From Larix kaempferi (taxonomy: Eukaryota; Streptophyta; Pinopsida; Pinales; Pinaceae): 64,000 bases of DNA. The notes beneath the pieces were generated by a model. It was not told the origin of the DNA. It saw only the letters and a program-made list of their open reading frames with translations, and ran no database searches. Shown piece by piece: positions 11,669 through 21,891 of the stretch; position 1 is the stretch's first letter; each line of letters begins with the position of its first letter. The position numbers and the translations under genes were made by a program. The stretch is from assembly GCA_027924585.1 (NCBI GenBank), contig BSBM01000602.1, positions 9,609,501 to 9,673,500 on the forward strand. The letters run 5' to 3'.

Positions 11669-11684
11669 AAAACTTGTATTAAGC
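11669..11684 (+). repeat. right target-site duplication of LINE A1
   Basis: Exact repeat of 4807-4822 (AAAACTTGTATTAAGC), directly after the A-rich tail. Confidence 0.85.
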
Positions 11685-13968
11685 ATTTGGCTAGAGTAGA
11701 AAATAAATAAGTTTGATGTTTATATGGTCATGACACATATAACATGTTTATGGAGGTTATAGGTGATGGTTTTCATGTAATTTTAATGATAAAGAGTGAT
11801 TTGCGATATTGCTTGTGTAATTCTTAGTTTAGAGTAGCACTAGAGTGATTTGTGAGGTTGTTTATGTAATTTTTAGTTGGAGTAATTTAAATTAATTAAC
11901 ATAATGTATTGAATTTTTTAGTTAAATTGAAATTTATTTTTTAATTGATAAATATTTTTAATTTTTTAAGTATTTGTATATCTTAGTTGTGCTAGCAGAA
12001 CCATCTAACTTAGTGTCGGTGAATTTCCATAAGTCAGAAATTGTGTCACTAACAACTTAATTGCTCTCCATAAATTAATTTGCATAATATCATTTTGGTA
12101 CAATCTATAAAAAACATAGATACTAATTCACCCTAAATTCTAAAATGTAATTATCTAAACAACTAGTATCTACAATTTCAATAATTATTCTAAATTATTT
12201 ACTAAATTTTAGAAAAAAATATAAACAAACAACTTTTATTAAATTAAGATATCTCATATGGTGGCATAAGCTCAGCACACTTTGTGAAAGAAAAAGTAGC
12301 CTCAAAACCTGCAGTCTCTCATTCGTTGGCGCCCATCTAGATAGTAGCAACCTGAAGGCTAATTGTGGTAGAAGTGATCTCTCTTATTGTTCAATGTCAT
12401 GACGTGGTGATTGGGAAGGTGGTATCCATTTTCATGTTGTTCAGTACTCATCACTTATGATAAACACACCCATAACATGACAACCATATGTATAATGTCG
12501 AAACCCGTCTATAAGGTACGCCATTACCAATATCATGTAACAACGTAGCACAGACTTGGCTCATATGATGGTGCATTACAGGGGGTCGCTTTGTCGACTG
12601 GGCCATTAAAACATTAATTTAGCCTACTACCTAGTACATGCAATGATTGGGTGATGTTTGCACAAAGATAAAACATTTAAATGCATAACTGACTACTATA
12701 GGATATCACTTCCAATCACATACCACTTTACAACATATAACTCAAACATCAACCATTTGTTCCAAAACATACCATGCACGACTATATATTGCAAACCACG
12801 AAATCAATACAAACCTTCACCAATACACTTGCATGCATACCATGGTTTGTCATCACCTCATACTTATTTATCTTACCACTTGCTAAGTAGTGTTGCTCAT
12901 TTTTAAATTCATAGTTGAGTGCTTAGTGGTATGGTGCATCGTTGTTAAAGCATATTGTTTTGTAACATCAAACTTAAACTATATCATTAAAGCAATTTGC
13001 TTTGTACTAAACAAAGCTCAAGCCATTCATATGAATATGGGCAATGAACACATGATAGTGGTTTCATAACTCTTATATTGTGTCAAGTGCTATCAAGACT
13101 ATGGTGCTTGACTTTCATGATCGACAATCTTTGATTCAATGTGATCCTTTATTGTTGCTAGGGTAATGTTTTCAAAATACAACTGAGGAAGAGGAATAAT
13201 GGCATCCTTTATTGTGATCACAAAGACCATTTACCTCCATCGATAGCATGAAAACTCGTTTCCAACAACACTAACTCAATGTATCCACATTACTTACGAC
13301 ACTATTCATGTTCTTCTTTTTCCTAGCATGACGTGTTTATTGTTTGCATGAGCTTGCTTGCATGTGTTTCTTGATTCATATGTGTCCATGCATTGGGGTG
13401 GCGAATAGGCAGGAGATTGCATGCAAAAGTACGCAAATGTTAGGCTTCCAATGACATGGATCAAGAGGCAAATAGACAAGACTGTTGACAAGTTCCAATG
13501 GTAAGATAGCTCAGACATATGGCAGGCAACGCTGCACCAGATCGCAGTCACGCCACTACGTAGAAAAAATGTATACAAAACCTTGACGCTAGCAAGGTGA
13601 CATGATTGTTGATCATTTTGGACATGGCTAGTCATGAAATGTACTCATGCAGTCCCCTAGAGGGCATAGACCACCGCAAAAGCTCACCGTCAACACTGCA
13701 AGTGGCCAGGAACAATGAGCGTAGTCAAACATCCTACACAAGAGACATAGAAAAACACCCAACGCACGACAAACAAGAGAGGGGGGAATCAAATGTGGGG
13801 TGGTATGAATACCTATTTCTAATAACCATCATTTGTTATACCTCAACGACATGAAGACTTGACGATCAAGACGGTCCTCCTTATGCATCGACATTATTCA
13901 CAGTCCTCATTTACTGTTATCACATGGACATTTTGTTGCTATCACACAGACATTGTTGCTTGCAGCTC
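11685..13968. other. AT-rich spacer, no recognisable gene
   Basis: It should continue the DNA into which LINE A1 inserted, i.e. the interior of the LTR element whose primer site is at 4765. I find no gag or pol similarity. Open frames (12658-12906, 13306-13635, 13606-13854) have no family motif and no splice context. Confidence 0.4.
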
Positions 13969-15088
13969 TTGTTTTATAAAGTTATTGATAAGGGTTAAAT
14001 TGGAAGGGATTTGTCCTCGATAAGCAAGTTTGTGTTTGGTTTGGATATGAAATTAAAATTAGATTATTATTATTTTCAAAATTGAAAAGTTGCAACTTGT
14101 TATTCCATATAGAATCAAAGTTACATCTAGTGTTTATGATGACAATATATCAACTCGAAATCTTCCAAGTTGAAGAACAATCTGACTAACTTTCATCAAA
14201 GCTAGCATGATATAGGCTACAGTAGACAAAACTAAAATACAGCCATTCAAAAATCTCAAGTTCAACAATACCAAAGACTCATAGACTAGAAAATATAGAT
14301 TGCACCAGAATCCACCAGTTGATCATCAAGCATTTCTTCGAAGTGAAGGCAGTCATCCATAGCCCCAATGGGATTCTTGGAGCCTGTGCCAATGCTGAAC
14401 CAGAGGTTCACCTGATGATCTCTTTTAATTTTTAAAACCATTCCATCCCCACAGTATCCATTCTTCTCGGCGCCATCAAAATATCCCGTAGAAATACCAT
14501 CCACAAAAGTAAGAGCTATTGGAACCCTGAGCTTAAAGTAACTCTTTTGCTTAGTGTACTCATGAAAGGAGCATATAATTTTGGAACAAATATGATAACA
14601 AGAAGGCATAATATCCTAAAAAAAAAAAAAATTTCTTCCTAGAATTCCACACTACCCAGATGGTAAACAAAGGAAGTTCCTTATAAGACGATTTAGTATG
14701 GATCCCTTCTAGTGATCATATAAATGAAGGAGGCCACGAAGCTCATCCCATATATTTAAAAAGAAAACAATGCTAGTTAAATACGTGAGAGATTGATTTA
14801 GCACTTTCCTTACATAGAATGCAAATACTAGGACCAATGAAGCCTCTTTTAAGTAAATTCTCCCAGGTGAGAATTTGTTCTTCAAGACTAAACATAGGAA
14901 ACATTTGACCTTGAGAGGAATGCGTCATTTCCAAATCCTTTTAGTCACTAGTTCAGATTGGAGGGAGAAGCATTGACAAAAATTGCTTTGTAAGCCTTAG
15001 TAGCAGTAAGAACACCATTTGCCCCATCCCAATACCAAATTAACATATCCTCGTGATCATTTAATTTAATACTAGCGCTGTTTAGAAT
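13969..15088 (-). mobile_element. LINE B1, 3' part (zf-RVT, deleted RNase H, 3' UTR), antisense
   Basis: On the minus strand this gives SASIKLNDHEDMLIWYWDGA, then a zinc-finger remnant LLKRGFIGPSICILCKES..ISHVFN (about 14780-14880). An RNase H start follows, GYFDGAEKNGYCGDG (14490-14420), cut internally: FSIGTGS joins directly to the C-terminal AMDDCLHFEEML. Compared with B2, about 260 bases are missing. The left edge (13969) is where similarity to B2 (19876) and B3 (29495) starts. Its RT-side remainder is at 18268-18982; element E lies between. Confidence 0.75.
14286..14609 (-). pseudogene. LINE B1 RNase H with internal deletion
   Basis: Open for 107 codons only because a deletion joins the first RNase H strands (YFDGAEKNGYCGDGMVLKI) to the extreme C-terminus (DDCLHFEEMLDDQLVDSG). 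The intact order is visible in B2 (20188-20762) and partly in B3 (29817-30062), which retain the DSKVIIDWA block and HIYRELNGRADTLS. The catalytic core is missing, so no activity is expected. Confidence 0.7.
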
Positions 15089-15293
15089 TGGAGAGAGAAG
15101 AATGGGTGAATGTAGAAAGAAACGTAATGTATAATGTAAATGTATATTTAATAGATGTAGAAGATGGTAAAATGAATACAATCGGTTGGCTTAAATAAGC
15201 TTGTCTTGCACTTTTTCACGAAAGGGCATGACTATAATAATAAATTAATATTAATTATATTTAATATTAATTTATTATTATTTTATTGTTACA
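15089..15293 (-). repeat. element E 3' LTR
   Basis: 205 bp with TG..CA ends (minus strand TGTAACA.. to ..TCTCTCCA). Next to it, at 15294-15308, is the complement of a polypurine tract (TTAAGGGGAAGGCAA on the minus strand). It carries two insertions absent from the 5' LTR: about 40 bp near its left end and about 20 bp of AT repeat. Confidence 0.75.
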
Positions 15294-15308
15294 TTGCCTT
15301 CCCCTTAA
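15294..15308 (-). other. element E polypurine tract
   Basis: Minus strand TTAAGGGGAAGGCAA directly before the LTR start TGTAACA. This is the plus-strand priming site of reverse transcription in LTR elements. A second copy lies next to the other LTR (18190-18204). Confidence 0.65.
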
Positions 15309-15428
15309 GGGAAGCTTTGTCCTCAAAGCTTATTTGACGACAATGGTTATTTGAACAATCTCATCGTCTTTGATGTGGACACCTGTATGGTTTGCTACTG
15401 GTGGGTTTTGTCCCTGGTTCCATTTTGA

Positions 15429-16142
15429 TTATGTGTTTGATTTTCTATTTGATGGGAGCTCCATAGGTAGCCCTTGAAACACCTTGCAATGTTTTTGAAT
15501 CGGCTTTTGTATCTCTGGTTGTTTGTCCCTATCTCCTTTACTTGTTAGAAGCTTCATTTCTTGATATTGAAGTATGTACGTTGGTGCGTCCTTCCGAAGT
15601 AACTTTTCCATCTGATGTGATGTAACCAGCTGTGTCGGAGGTGGTTGGAACCCGTATAATTTGTGTGTTTTCCCGAACGCATGGAATTCAATAAAATGTT
15701 CTTGGTGATTTGCAGAGTATGTACCCAAGGTTTGTAACCATTGTATTCCTAATACAACATCGACTCCTCCTAGCGGCACCGCAAAGAAATTTGATTCTAA
15801 GTTGTACTCTTGCATTTGTAACTTGACTTGGTGACATTTTCCTACGTTGTCAATCTTCTTGCCATCTGCTATCATAACTTTCATGTTAGGTACTAGAAAA
15901 ACAAATAGGTTAAATATCTTAGCAAGGTTGACATTAATGAAGTTATGGGTGCTGCCAGAGTCGATGAGAATTGTGACATCATTCTTTTTTATATGTCCAC
16001 TAAGCTTCAATGTTTGCGACTGGGAGATTCCGGTAATAGCGGCTAATGAGATTTGTGGGGTGTCGTCCTTGATTTCTGTGGGGTAGTCTTGCTGACTCTT
16101 AACATCATTATTGACTTCCAACTCTGCTTCACAGGATCCCAT
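15429..16142 (-). pseudogene. element E protease region of gag-pol
   Basis: This region is 237 codons open. ISLAAITGISQSQTLKLSG leads into an aspartic-protease core VTILIDSGSTHNFIN (catalytic DSG) and later VVLGIQWLQTLGTYSANH, both typical of plant Ty3/gypsy proteases. It ends at VFQGLPMELPSNR, the linker that normally precedes RT. RT does not follow; the sequence goes straight to the pol C-terminal tail, polypurine tract and LTR. The upstream gag lies in another frame (16043-16456), so a frameshift separates the two. The protease motif itself looks intact. Confidence 0.78.
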
Positions 16143-17165
16143 TTGTCTCCACAGAACTTACATTTCCCTTCCTTTATTCTCTGGGCCTCTAAACTGGGCT
16201 TCGCTCCTTCTCTAAGTTGAGGCGGTGTATATCTTGGATTTCCTGTGTATGCTGATTGGAGGGGGTTCTTTTTGGAGTTGTCTTGGTCGAAATTTGTATG
16301 AACGGAATTGCTTTTAATAATCTTGGCTTTACGTCGTGCTTCCTCCATGGTAGCGATGTTATGTAACTCTAGTTCATCACGGATGTGTTGTTTTAGGCCG
16401 TGTATGTAGGTCTGTAGTTGTTGGTCATCGATTAACTCTAGAACTTGAGTCAACAATGCTTCCCACTCACAAGTGTACTCATCGACACTGCTTTCTGTTG
16501 TAACCTTGTGATTCTGGCAAAGAAGTATTTTTCTTCAACGCCTTGGAATCTTTTAATGAGGTCGTTCTTGAAACTAACCCAGTTGTGAGAACATATTCTT
16601 GCAGTTTTCTTCCACCGTGCCAGTTGTAAGCGTTGCCTTCTAGATGCATGGCGGCATATTTAACTTTCTCCTCTTCGTAATGGATATTGTGGATGTCTAA
16701 GTATTCCTCGGCTTTGTTAATCCACGCTATGCACTGTCGTTCGTCCCCGTCGTATTTGGGTAGCTCAACTTTCACCCGTATTTGGCGTCCTTGTGTATAT
16801 GAGAATGATGACGACATGTTGAAAGGATCTGGCTGCTCTGGTGTTCTGGGAGAGTTGGGATCTTTTGGTACTGGTAATCTTTCCAAGATGGCCTTTAAAA
16901 CTGCCTCATTTTTCTTTTGGTTGTCTTGTCGAGTGAAAATGGAATTCTCTATTCGTGACGTGATTTGTGTCCAAGTTGCTGCCAAATGGTCACTGGTTTG
17001 ATTGATCTTTGCCTGGAGTTCCTCATAGTCCTTGTTAATCTTCTCATTGATTGAATCGAACCGGGCGTTTAATTCACTCATTGATCTGGTGATTGGTGGA
17101 ATCTTCTCAGCGCTAAACGTGGATTTATTTTTATTTTTATTAGCTGTATGAAGCCAGACCCCCAT
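16043..17165 (-). pseudogene. element E gag (capsid and zinc knuckle), frameshifted
   Basis: The ATG at 17165 starts MGVWLHTANK, then ITRSMSELNARFDSINEKI (coiled-coil). The retrotransposon gag domain follows: VELPKYDGDERQCIAWINKA, EEEKVKYAAMHLEGNAYNW. Near 16480 the frame changes to one reading ELIDDQQLQTYIHGLKQHIR, ATMEEARRKAK and the knuckle start CKFCGDKWDP (near 16160), whose His-Cys half is lost (VKQSW). The family forms the capsid particle. The frameshift and damaged knuckle indicate decay. Confidence 0.75.
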
Positions 17166-18028
17166 GAATTTTTTTATTTTTTTAACTAATTATAATAATA
17201 ATAATTATGATTATAATATAGTTTTTTTTTAAACTTTAATATAAAAAAAAATATTAATATTATTATAATAATAATATAATATTGTTTTTTTTTTTGTTAT
17301 TAAAATTTTTGTGGAGGGCTCACGTGGAGCGGGCAAGAGGTGGTGGCGGAGGGAGAGAATGTGGAGGAGGAGGAGGCTGGGCGACAGTGGCAGGGGTGAT
17401 GGGGAGTGGAGGTGCAGGCTGTGGGGCTGCCGAATGGTGGGCGAAAGAAGGAGGATGGCGGGGGCTACGAGCAGCAGCGCAGGTGTGGGAGGGCGCGCAG
17501 GTGATGGCGGGAGTGCAGGGAGGCAGCGGTGATGAAGGAGGGCGCGGTGGGGGAGGGCAGAATGGTGGTGAGTGCAGCGGATGATGGTGTGGGAAAATGG
17601 CGGGAGCGTGGAGCAGAGGTGAGCGAGGGGGAGAGAGTAGGAGCGGGGGTAGGCACGGCGTTGTGGCGGGAGGAAGGGTGGTGCGAAGGGAAGGAACGAA
17701 GGGATGCAGACGGACGAGGGTGATGAGCGGTGGGGGGGAGGGGGGTCGATAGTGTGGGCAGCGGCGGAGCTGGTGGTAGGGTGAAGCGGGGGCGGAAGTG
17801 TGGGAAATGGGGGAATGGGGGATGGAGCAGACGGTTGGAGAGTGGCTAAGCGGGGAAGTCGCAGGGAGGGAGGTGGCAACTGGTGGTGGGGGCGGCGTGA
17901 ACGCGTGAGGGAGGTGGCAGCGGAGGTGGAGGGCAGCGTGAGCAAGGAAAAAGTAAGGGGGAGGTGGGAGCAACGGAGGTAGAAGTGATGGAGGATGCAA
18001 TGTAGTGGGCTGGTGCCAAGAGCCGAGA
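17166..18028 (-). other. element E leader: AT block plus GC-rich low-complexity tract
   Basis: Between primer site and gag lies about 860 bp. About 17311-18000 is strongly G-rich on the plus strand (C-rich in the element sense), made of degenerate GGA/GTG/GCG runs, and 17165-17310 is nearly pure A/T. The long proline/serine frames that cross it (240-300 codons, minus) have no family similarity and run through the LTR, so I do not call them genes. Confidence 0.65.
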
Positions 18029-18041
18029 GGCTCTGATACCA
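18029..18041 (-). other. element E primer binding site, tRNA-iMet
   Basis: The minus strand reads TGGTATCAGAGCC, the 13-base complement of the initiator-Met tRNA 3' end used by many plant LTR elements, one base inside the LTR end. Confidence 0.8.
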
Positions 18042-18042
18042 A

Positions 18043-18189
18043 TGGAGAGAGATGTATATTTGATAGATGTAGAAGATGGTAAAATTAATATAATCGGTTG
18101 GCTTAAAGAAGATTGTCTTGCACCTTTTCACGAAAGGGCATGACTATAATAATAAATTAATATTAATTTATTATTATTTTATTGTTACA
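18043..18189 (-). repeat. element E 5' LTR
   Basis: 147 bp from TGTAACA (minus, 18189) to TCTCTCCA (18043). It aligns to the 3' LTR apart from the two indels noted there. Outside it, 18190-18267 is a second copy of the pol-tail/polypurine segment. Confidence 0.72.
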
Positions 18190-18267
18190 TTGCCTTCCCC
18201 TTAAGGGAAGCTTTGTCCTCAAAGCTTATTTGATGACAATGATTATGTGAACAGTTGCATCGTCTTT

Positions 18268-18982
18268 GTAAACCTTAGTAGCAGTAAGAACACCATTTGC
18301 CCCATCCCAATCCCAAAATTAACATATCCTCCTGATCATTTAATTTAATACTAGCGCAGTTCAGAATCATAATATAATGATCCCATTCTACAGCAAACCC
18401 GCCTGAGAGGCCTAATTCCTCGGCAGAATACCAATAGTGTGAAGAGTAATCATTAATTGATGGGCGTCTGAACTGAGCTAAACAATGTATGTTATGATGA
18501 TGAAGATGCTTCACAAGCATGGCAGAGAGCTTATAATTACCAACAGAGTCAATAAAGGGGTCTATATTGATGAAGACCTTAGTACCCCTTCCTATTTTCC
18601 AACTCAACCAACCACTTAGAATTGGAAATGATCTCATTAACCCTCTCCACACAATCAAAGCCTTTGTTATAAGATGATGAGAATTACGAATCCATTGGGT
18701 TCTTGAAAAAAATCTAATATATTTAGCTTTAATTACCTTGCTCCACATACCATCTCCGAAAAGCCCTCTCCACGGGATTTTGACTCTAAGTGCTTGATTG
18801 AACCATTCCAAATTCTTGAGACCCCAACCACCCATGGATTTTGGCAATGAGATAGACTTCCACGAAGCTAGATGAAATTTTGATACATCATTCTTACCTG
18901 CCCAAAGCAAATGTATGATCCATTTTCTTATAGAATTGATGATGGAAAGAGGGATAAAGTGTAAGATGATAAAGTCTTGCAT
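18268..18982 (-). mobile_element. LINE B1, RT C-terminal part, 5'-truncated
   Basis: 235 codons open on the minus strand from MQDFIILHFIPLSIINSIRK. It has the RT thumb/connection pattern of plant LINEs (WIIHLLWAGKNDVSKFHLAS, then SLPKSMGGWGLKNLEWFNQA, then KVIKAKYIRFF, then LSWKIGRGTKVF). It starts at exactly the same point as B2 (28587), against the same AT-rich segment J. Independent LINE truncations would not share an end, so B1 and B2 are copies of one truncated insertion. Confidence 0.78.
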
Positions 18983-19146
18983 GTTGAATATTTATATATA
19001 TTGATTATTTTATATTTCGATGATGATTTGAAATAGTACAAATGAGGTGTATAAATACACCAATATGTGATAAGTCGCGATATTTTATTAAGTGATCGTG
19101 ACTTATTATATACCCTAATAAATAATAATTTAAATAATGATGGTAA
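18983..19146 (-). repeat. segment J, copy 1: AT-rich junction with imperfect inverted repeat
   Basis: It joins the 5' end of LINE B1 to gene fragment R2 and is repeated at 28588-28767. It contains AAGTCGCGAT..ATCGTGACTT arms (about 19071-19105), which could form a 10-bp stem with one mismatch, and a TATATAAATATT element just upstream (minus) of the LINE B open frame. Confidence 0.6.
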
Positions 19147-19805
19147 TAATGCACAGTATTAGGGTTTATAATATATAATTCGAGAGTTTTTAATGTATAA
19201 TTCCACCACCATAGATGCAGAGCTTTTTTAAAAAAAACTAGCTATATTTGAAATGGGATAAAAATATGAAAAACATACACTAAAACGCCTACGGGAACAA
19301 TTGGTGTTTTTGTAGATTGATACAACTGTTTTATTTTTCTATTAAAATAAATGGAAAATGCAAAGGGAAAATTTTACAGATAAAAACTTACTTTTGGGTT
19401 TCAGAGAACTCTCGTGCTGTTTGTCCAAGTCATTTTGTTCTCTCTTCTCCTTATTCTTAATCTTTTTTACACCGTCTGGGCGTGCCATACTTCTTTGTTT
19501 TCCGCAATATCAGAAACAATTCTCGTATCAAAAACCCTGAAATTGTCTGAGATTCACTTTTATAAACAAAATTTCCATCTTACAGCGCAGTAGTAATGCA
19601 TTTGCCTATGTATTCGAAACGGGGCAAGATATTCAAGCGCTCAATGTGGTTTTTCTTTAAACCCTAAAGCCATAACAAGTTTTTTTCCACATCCCTCGAT
19701 GATATTTTTGCAATAGGTGGGATTGCGGTTTGAATAAAATATGAGCATGGTTTTACAAGTAAGGTGTGTGTGAGTGGTGATGGTAAAGATGTAGTGTTGT
19801 ATTTA
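19147..19805 (-). pseudogene. captured gene 5' end, copy R2
   Basis: Same block as R1: minus-strand ATG at 19488, 97-nt exon (19488-19392) reading MARPDGVKKIKNKEKREQ, then donor GTAAGT (19391-19386). The telo-box is shortened to AAACCCTAAA (19659-19668). The start codon is kept, and some residues differ from R1 (R to I, P to Q, D to E). In minus orientation it lies upstream of J and LINE B1, so a transcript from it would run into the LINE fragment in sense. Confidence 0.6.
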
Positions 19806-19875
19806 TGTTTAATTTTTTTATAAAAGATATTTTGTGAGAGGTGTAAATATGTATAGTTTGACTAACTTTATGTGT
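19806..19875 (-). repeat. spacer joining R2 to LINE B2
   Basis: 70 bases shared with the R3-B3 junction (29426-29494) but absent at R1 and at the left end of B1. It marks the tandem-unit junction. Confidence 0.5.
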
Positions 19876-20187
19876 TTGTTTTATAAAGTTATTGGTAAGG
19901 GTTAAATTGGAAGGGATCGTTTGTCCCGGACAAGGAAGTTTGTGTTTGGGTTGGATATGAAATTAAAATTAGACTATATTATTTTCAAAACTGAAAAGAT
20001 GCAACTTGTTATTCCATATAGAATCAAAGTTACATCTAGTGCTTATGATGACAACATATCAACTCAAAATATTCCAGGCTGAAGAACAATCTGACTAACT
20101 TTCATCAAAGCTAACATGATATAGGCTACAGTAGACAAAACCAAAATACAACCATTCAAAAATCTCAAGTTCAGCAATACCAAAGAC

Positions 20188-20762
20188 TCAAAGACTAGAA
20201 AATATAGATTGCACCAAAATCCACCAGCTGATCATCAAGCATCTCTTGAAGTGAAGGTAGTCATCCATATCCCCAATGGCCTTCTTGGAGAGAGTGTCAG
20301 CTCTACCGTTTAACTCCCTGTAGATATGAGCAAAGACCATAGAGTAAAAACTATTGATCAAATCACGTGTTTTTGTTGCCCATTGATCAAGCTTAATGAC
20401 CCAAAGAGATGAAGACCCACAGGCCCAATCAATAATCACTTTGAATCTCCCAAGATATTAAGATAGAAAATTCCCCTTCTAAGAGAGAACCAAAGAAGTC
20501 CCCAAAGAGTGAGGAGTTTGGCTCTAGTACTGGAGTCCGTGCCAACACTGAACCAGAGGTTCGCATGATGATCTCTTGTAATTTTTAAAACCAATCCAAC
20601 CCCACAGTATCCATTCTTCTCGGCGCCATCAAAATATCCCGTAGAAATACCATCCACCAAAGTAAGAGTTATTGGAACCCTAAGCTTAAAGTAACTCTTT
20701 TGCTTAGTGCACTCACGAAAGGAGCATATAATTTTGGAACAAATATGATAACAAGAAGGCAT
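20188..20762 (-). pseudogene. LINE B2 RNase H
   Basis: The first frame (20762-20436) gives GYFDGAEKNGYCGVGLVLKI with the FDG catalytic Asp, ending LNILGDSK. The second (20439-20188) continues VIIDWACGSSSLWVIKLDQW, FAHIYRELNGRADTLSK. The order FDG, GDSK, then H..RELNGRAD is that of the RNase H encoded at the end of plant L1-type ORF2. A frame change at the GDSK junction inactivates it. It serves as the reference showing the deletion in B1 and the truncation of B3. Confidence 0.75.
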
Positions 20763-21628
20763 AATATCCTAAAAAAGAAGTTTGTTCATAGAATTCCACA
20801 CTACCTAGATGGTAAATACAGGAAGTCCTTTATCAGACAATTTAGTATCGAACCAGATATATTTGCATTCTTGGAAATCATATCGCTTCTAGTGATCCTA
20901 TAAATGAAGGAGGCCACGAAGATCATCCCATATATTAAAAAAAAACAATTTTGTTAAATAAGTGAGAGACTCATTTAGCACTTTCATTACATAGAATGCA
21001 AATACTAGGACCAGTGAAGCCTCTTTTAAGTAAATTCTCCCAGGTGAGAATTTTGTTCTTGAAAACTAACCATATGAAACATTTGACCTTGAGAGGAATG
21101 CGCCATTTCCAAATCCTTTTAGTCCACTAGTTCAGATTGGAGGGAGATGCAATGACAAAAATTGCTTTGTAAGCCTTAGTAGCAGTAAGAACACCATTTG
21201 CTCCATCCCAATCCCAAATTAGCATATCCTCCTAATCATTTAATTTAATACCAGCGCAATTCAGAATCATAATATAATGATCCCGTTCTACATCAAACAT
21301 GCTTGAGACATTCTACAACAAACCCGCTTGAGAGGCCTAATTCCTCAACAGAATACCAATAGTGGGAAGAGTAATCATTAATTGATGGGCGTATAACCTG
21401 AGTTACACAGGCATGTTATGATGATGAAGATCATTCACAAGCATGGAAGAGAGCTTATAATTACCAGCAGAGTCAATAAAGGGATCTATACTGATGAAGA
21501 CCTTAGTACCCCTTCCTATTTTCCAACTCAACCAACCACTTAGAATTGGAAATGATTGCATTAACCCTCTCCACACAATCGAAGCCTTTGTTAGAAGGTG
21601 ATGAGAATTACGAATCCATTGGGTTATT

Positions 21629-21639
21629 GAAAAATATCT
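21629..21639 (+). repeat. left target-site duplication of LINE A2
   Basis: GAAAAATATCT, repeated exactly at 28310-28320. The surrounding LINE B sequence reads continuously when one copy is removed (compare B1 at about 18700). Confidence 0.85.
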
Positions 21640-21891
21640 TTCTTTTTTTACCTGCTTCGATTGGAGAGTCGAGTTCAGTGTTGGAAGACATGACCAGGCG
21701 TGCCAGATAAGGAGCGATAGCAAGAGAGCCCGGATCGATCAGGGTTATGCGCAGATTGCCTGATTGTCGATTCTGAGCCGAGGGAGGAGCATCAACGCTA
21801 GATCCCATCGCCTATCTGACCAGTAGAGTGTGCTAGTTCGTGCTGCTACTGGTTGGATCTCTCTAGGGATCGCTCCCTTTGCCTCTGATGG

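Larger units (their letters stand above)
15089..18267 (-). mobile_element. element E: rearranged Ty3/gypsy LTR element with gag and protease only
   Basis: In minus orientation: 3' end of a pol gene plus polypurine tract (18267-18190), 5' LTR (18189-18043), primer site (18041-18029), GC-rich leader, gag, protease, a short pol C-terminus, polypurine tract, 3' LTR (15293-15089). RT, RNase H and integrase are absent; the frame passes from the protease end (VFQGLPMELPSNR) to the pol tail (FEDKASLKGKAM). It is inserted in LINE B1, but 102-104 bp of LINE sequence is present on both sides and the right junction lies inside a pol tail, so the locus is rearranged and not a simple insertion. Confidence 0.78.
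19876..21639 (-). mobile_element. LINE B2, 3' part (RT end, zf-RVT remnant, RNase H, 3' UTR)
   Basis: This is the most complete copy of LINE B: RT-side sequence (21403-21723 frame: TQWIRNSHHLLTKASIVWRG, LSWKIGRGTKVF), a zinc-finger remnant near 21.0 kb, an RNase H in two adjoining frames (20762-20436 and 20439-20188) and a 3' UTR. The right edge is the LINE A2 insertion; the rest of B2 resumes at 28321. The 11 bases 21629-21639 are the duplicated target. Confidence 0.78.

Noticed and set aside
13306-13854. Overlapping frames of 82-109 codons
   Set aside because: On opposite strands, no motif, no splice or promoter context, AT-rich spacer.
14987-15088. Treating the ~103-bp LINE repeat flanking element E as its target-site duplication
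   Set aside because: Far too long for an LTR integrase (4-6 bp), and the right copy is separated from the LTR by a pol-tail segment.
17229-18131. Long minus-strand frames of 240-300 codons, proline/serine/histidine-rich
   Set aside because: They run through the element E LTR, primer site and GC-rich leader, have low-complexity composition, and overlap each other in different frames. Openness is explained by base skew.
18983-19805. J plus R considered as an LTR, with LINE B as interior
   Set aside because: No primer site after J and no polypurine tract before R. R contains an ATG exon with a GT donor and telo-box, which fits a gene 5' end better.
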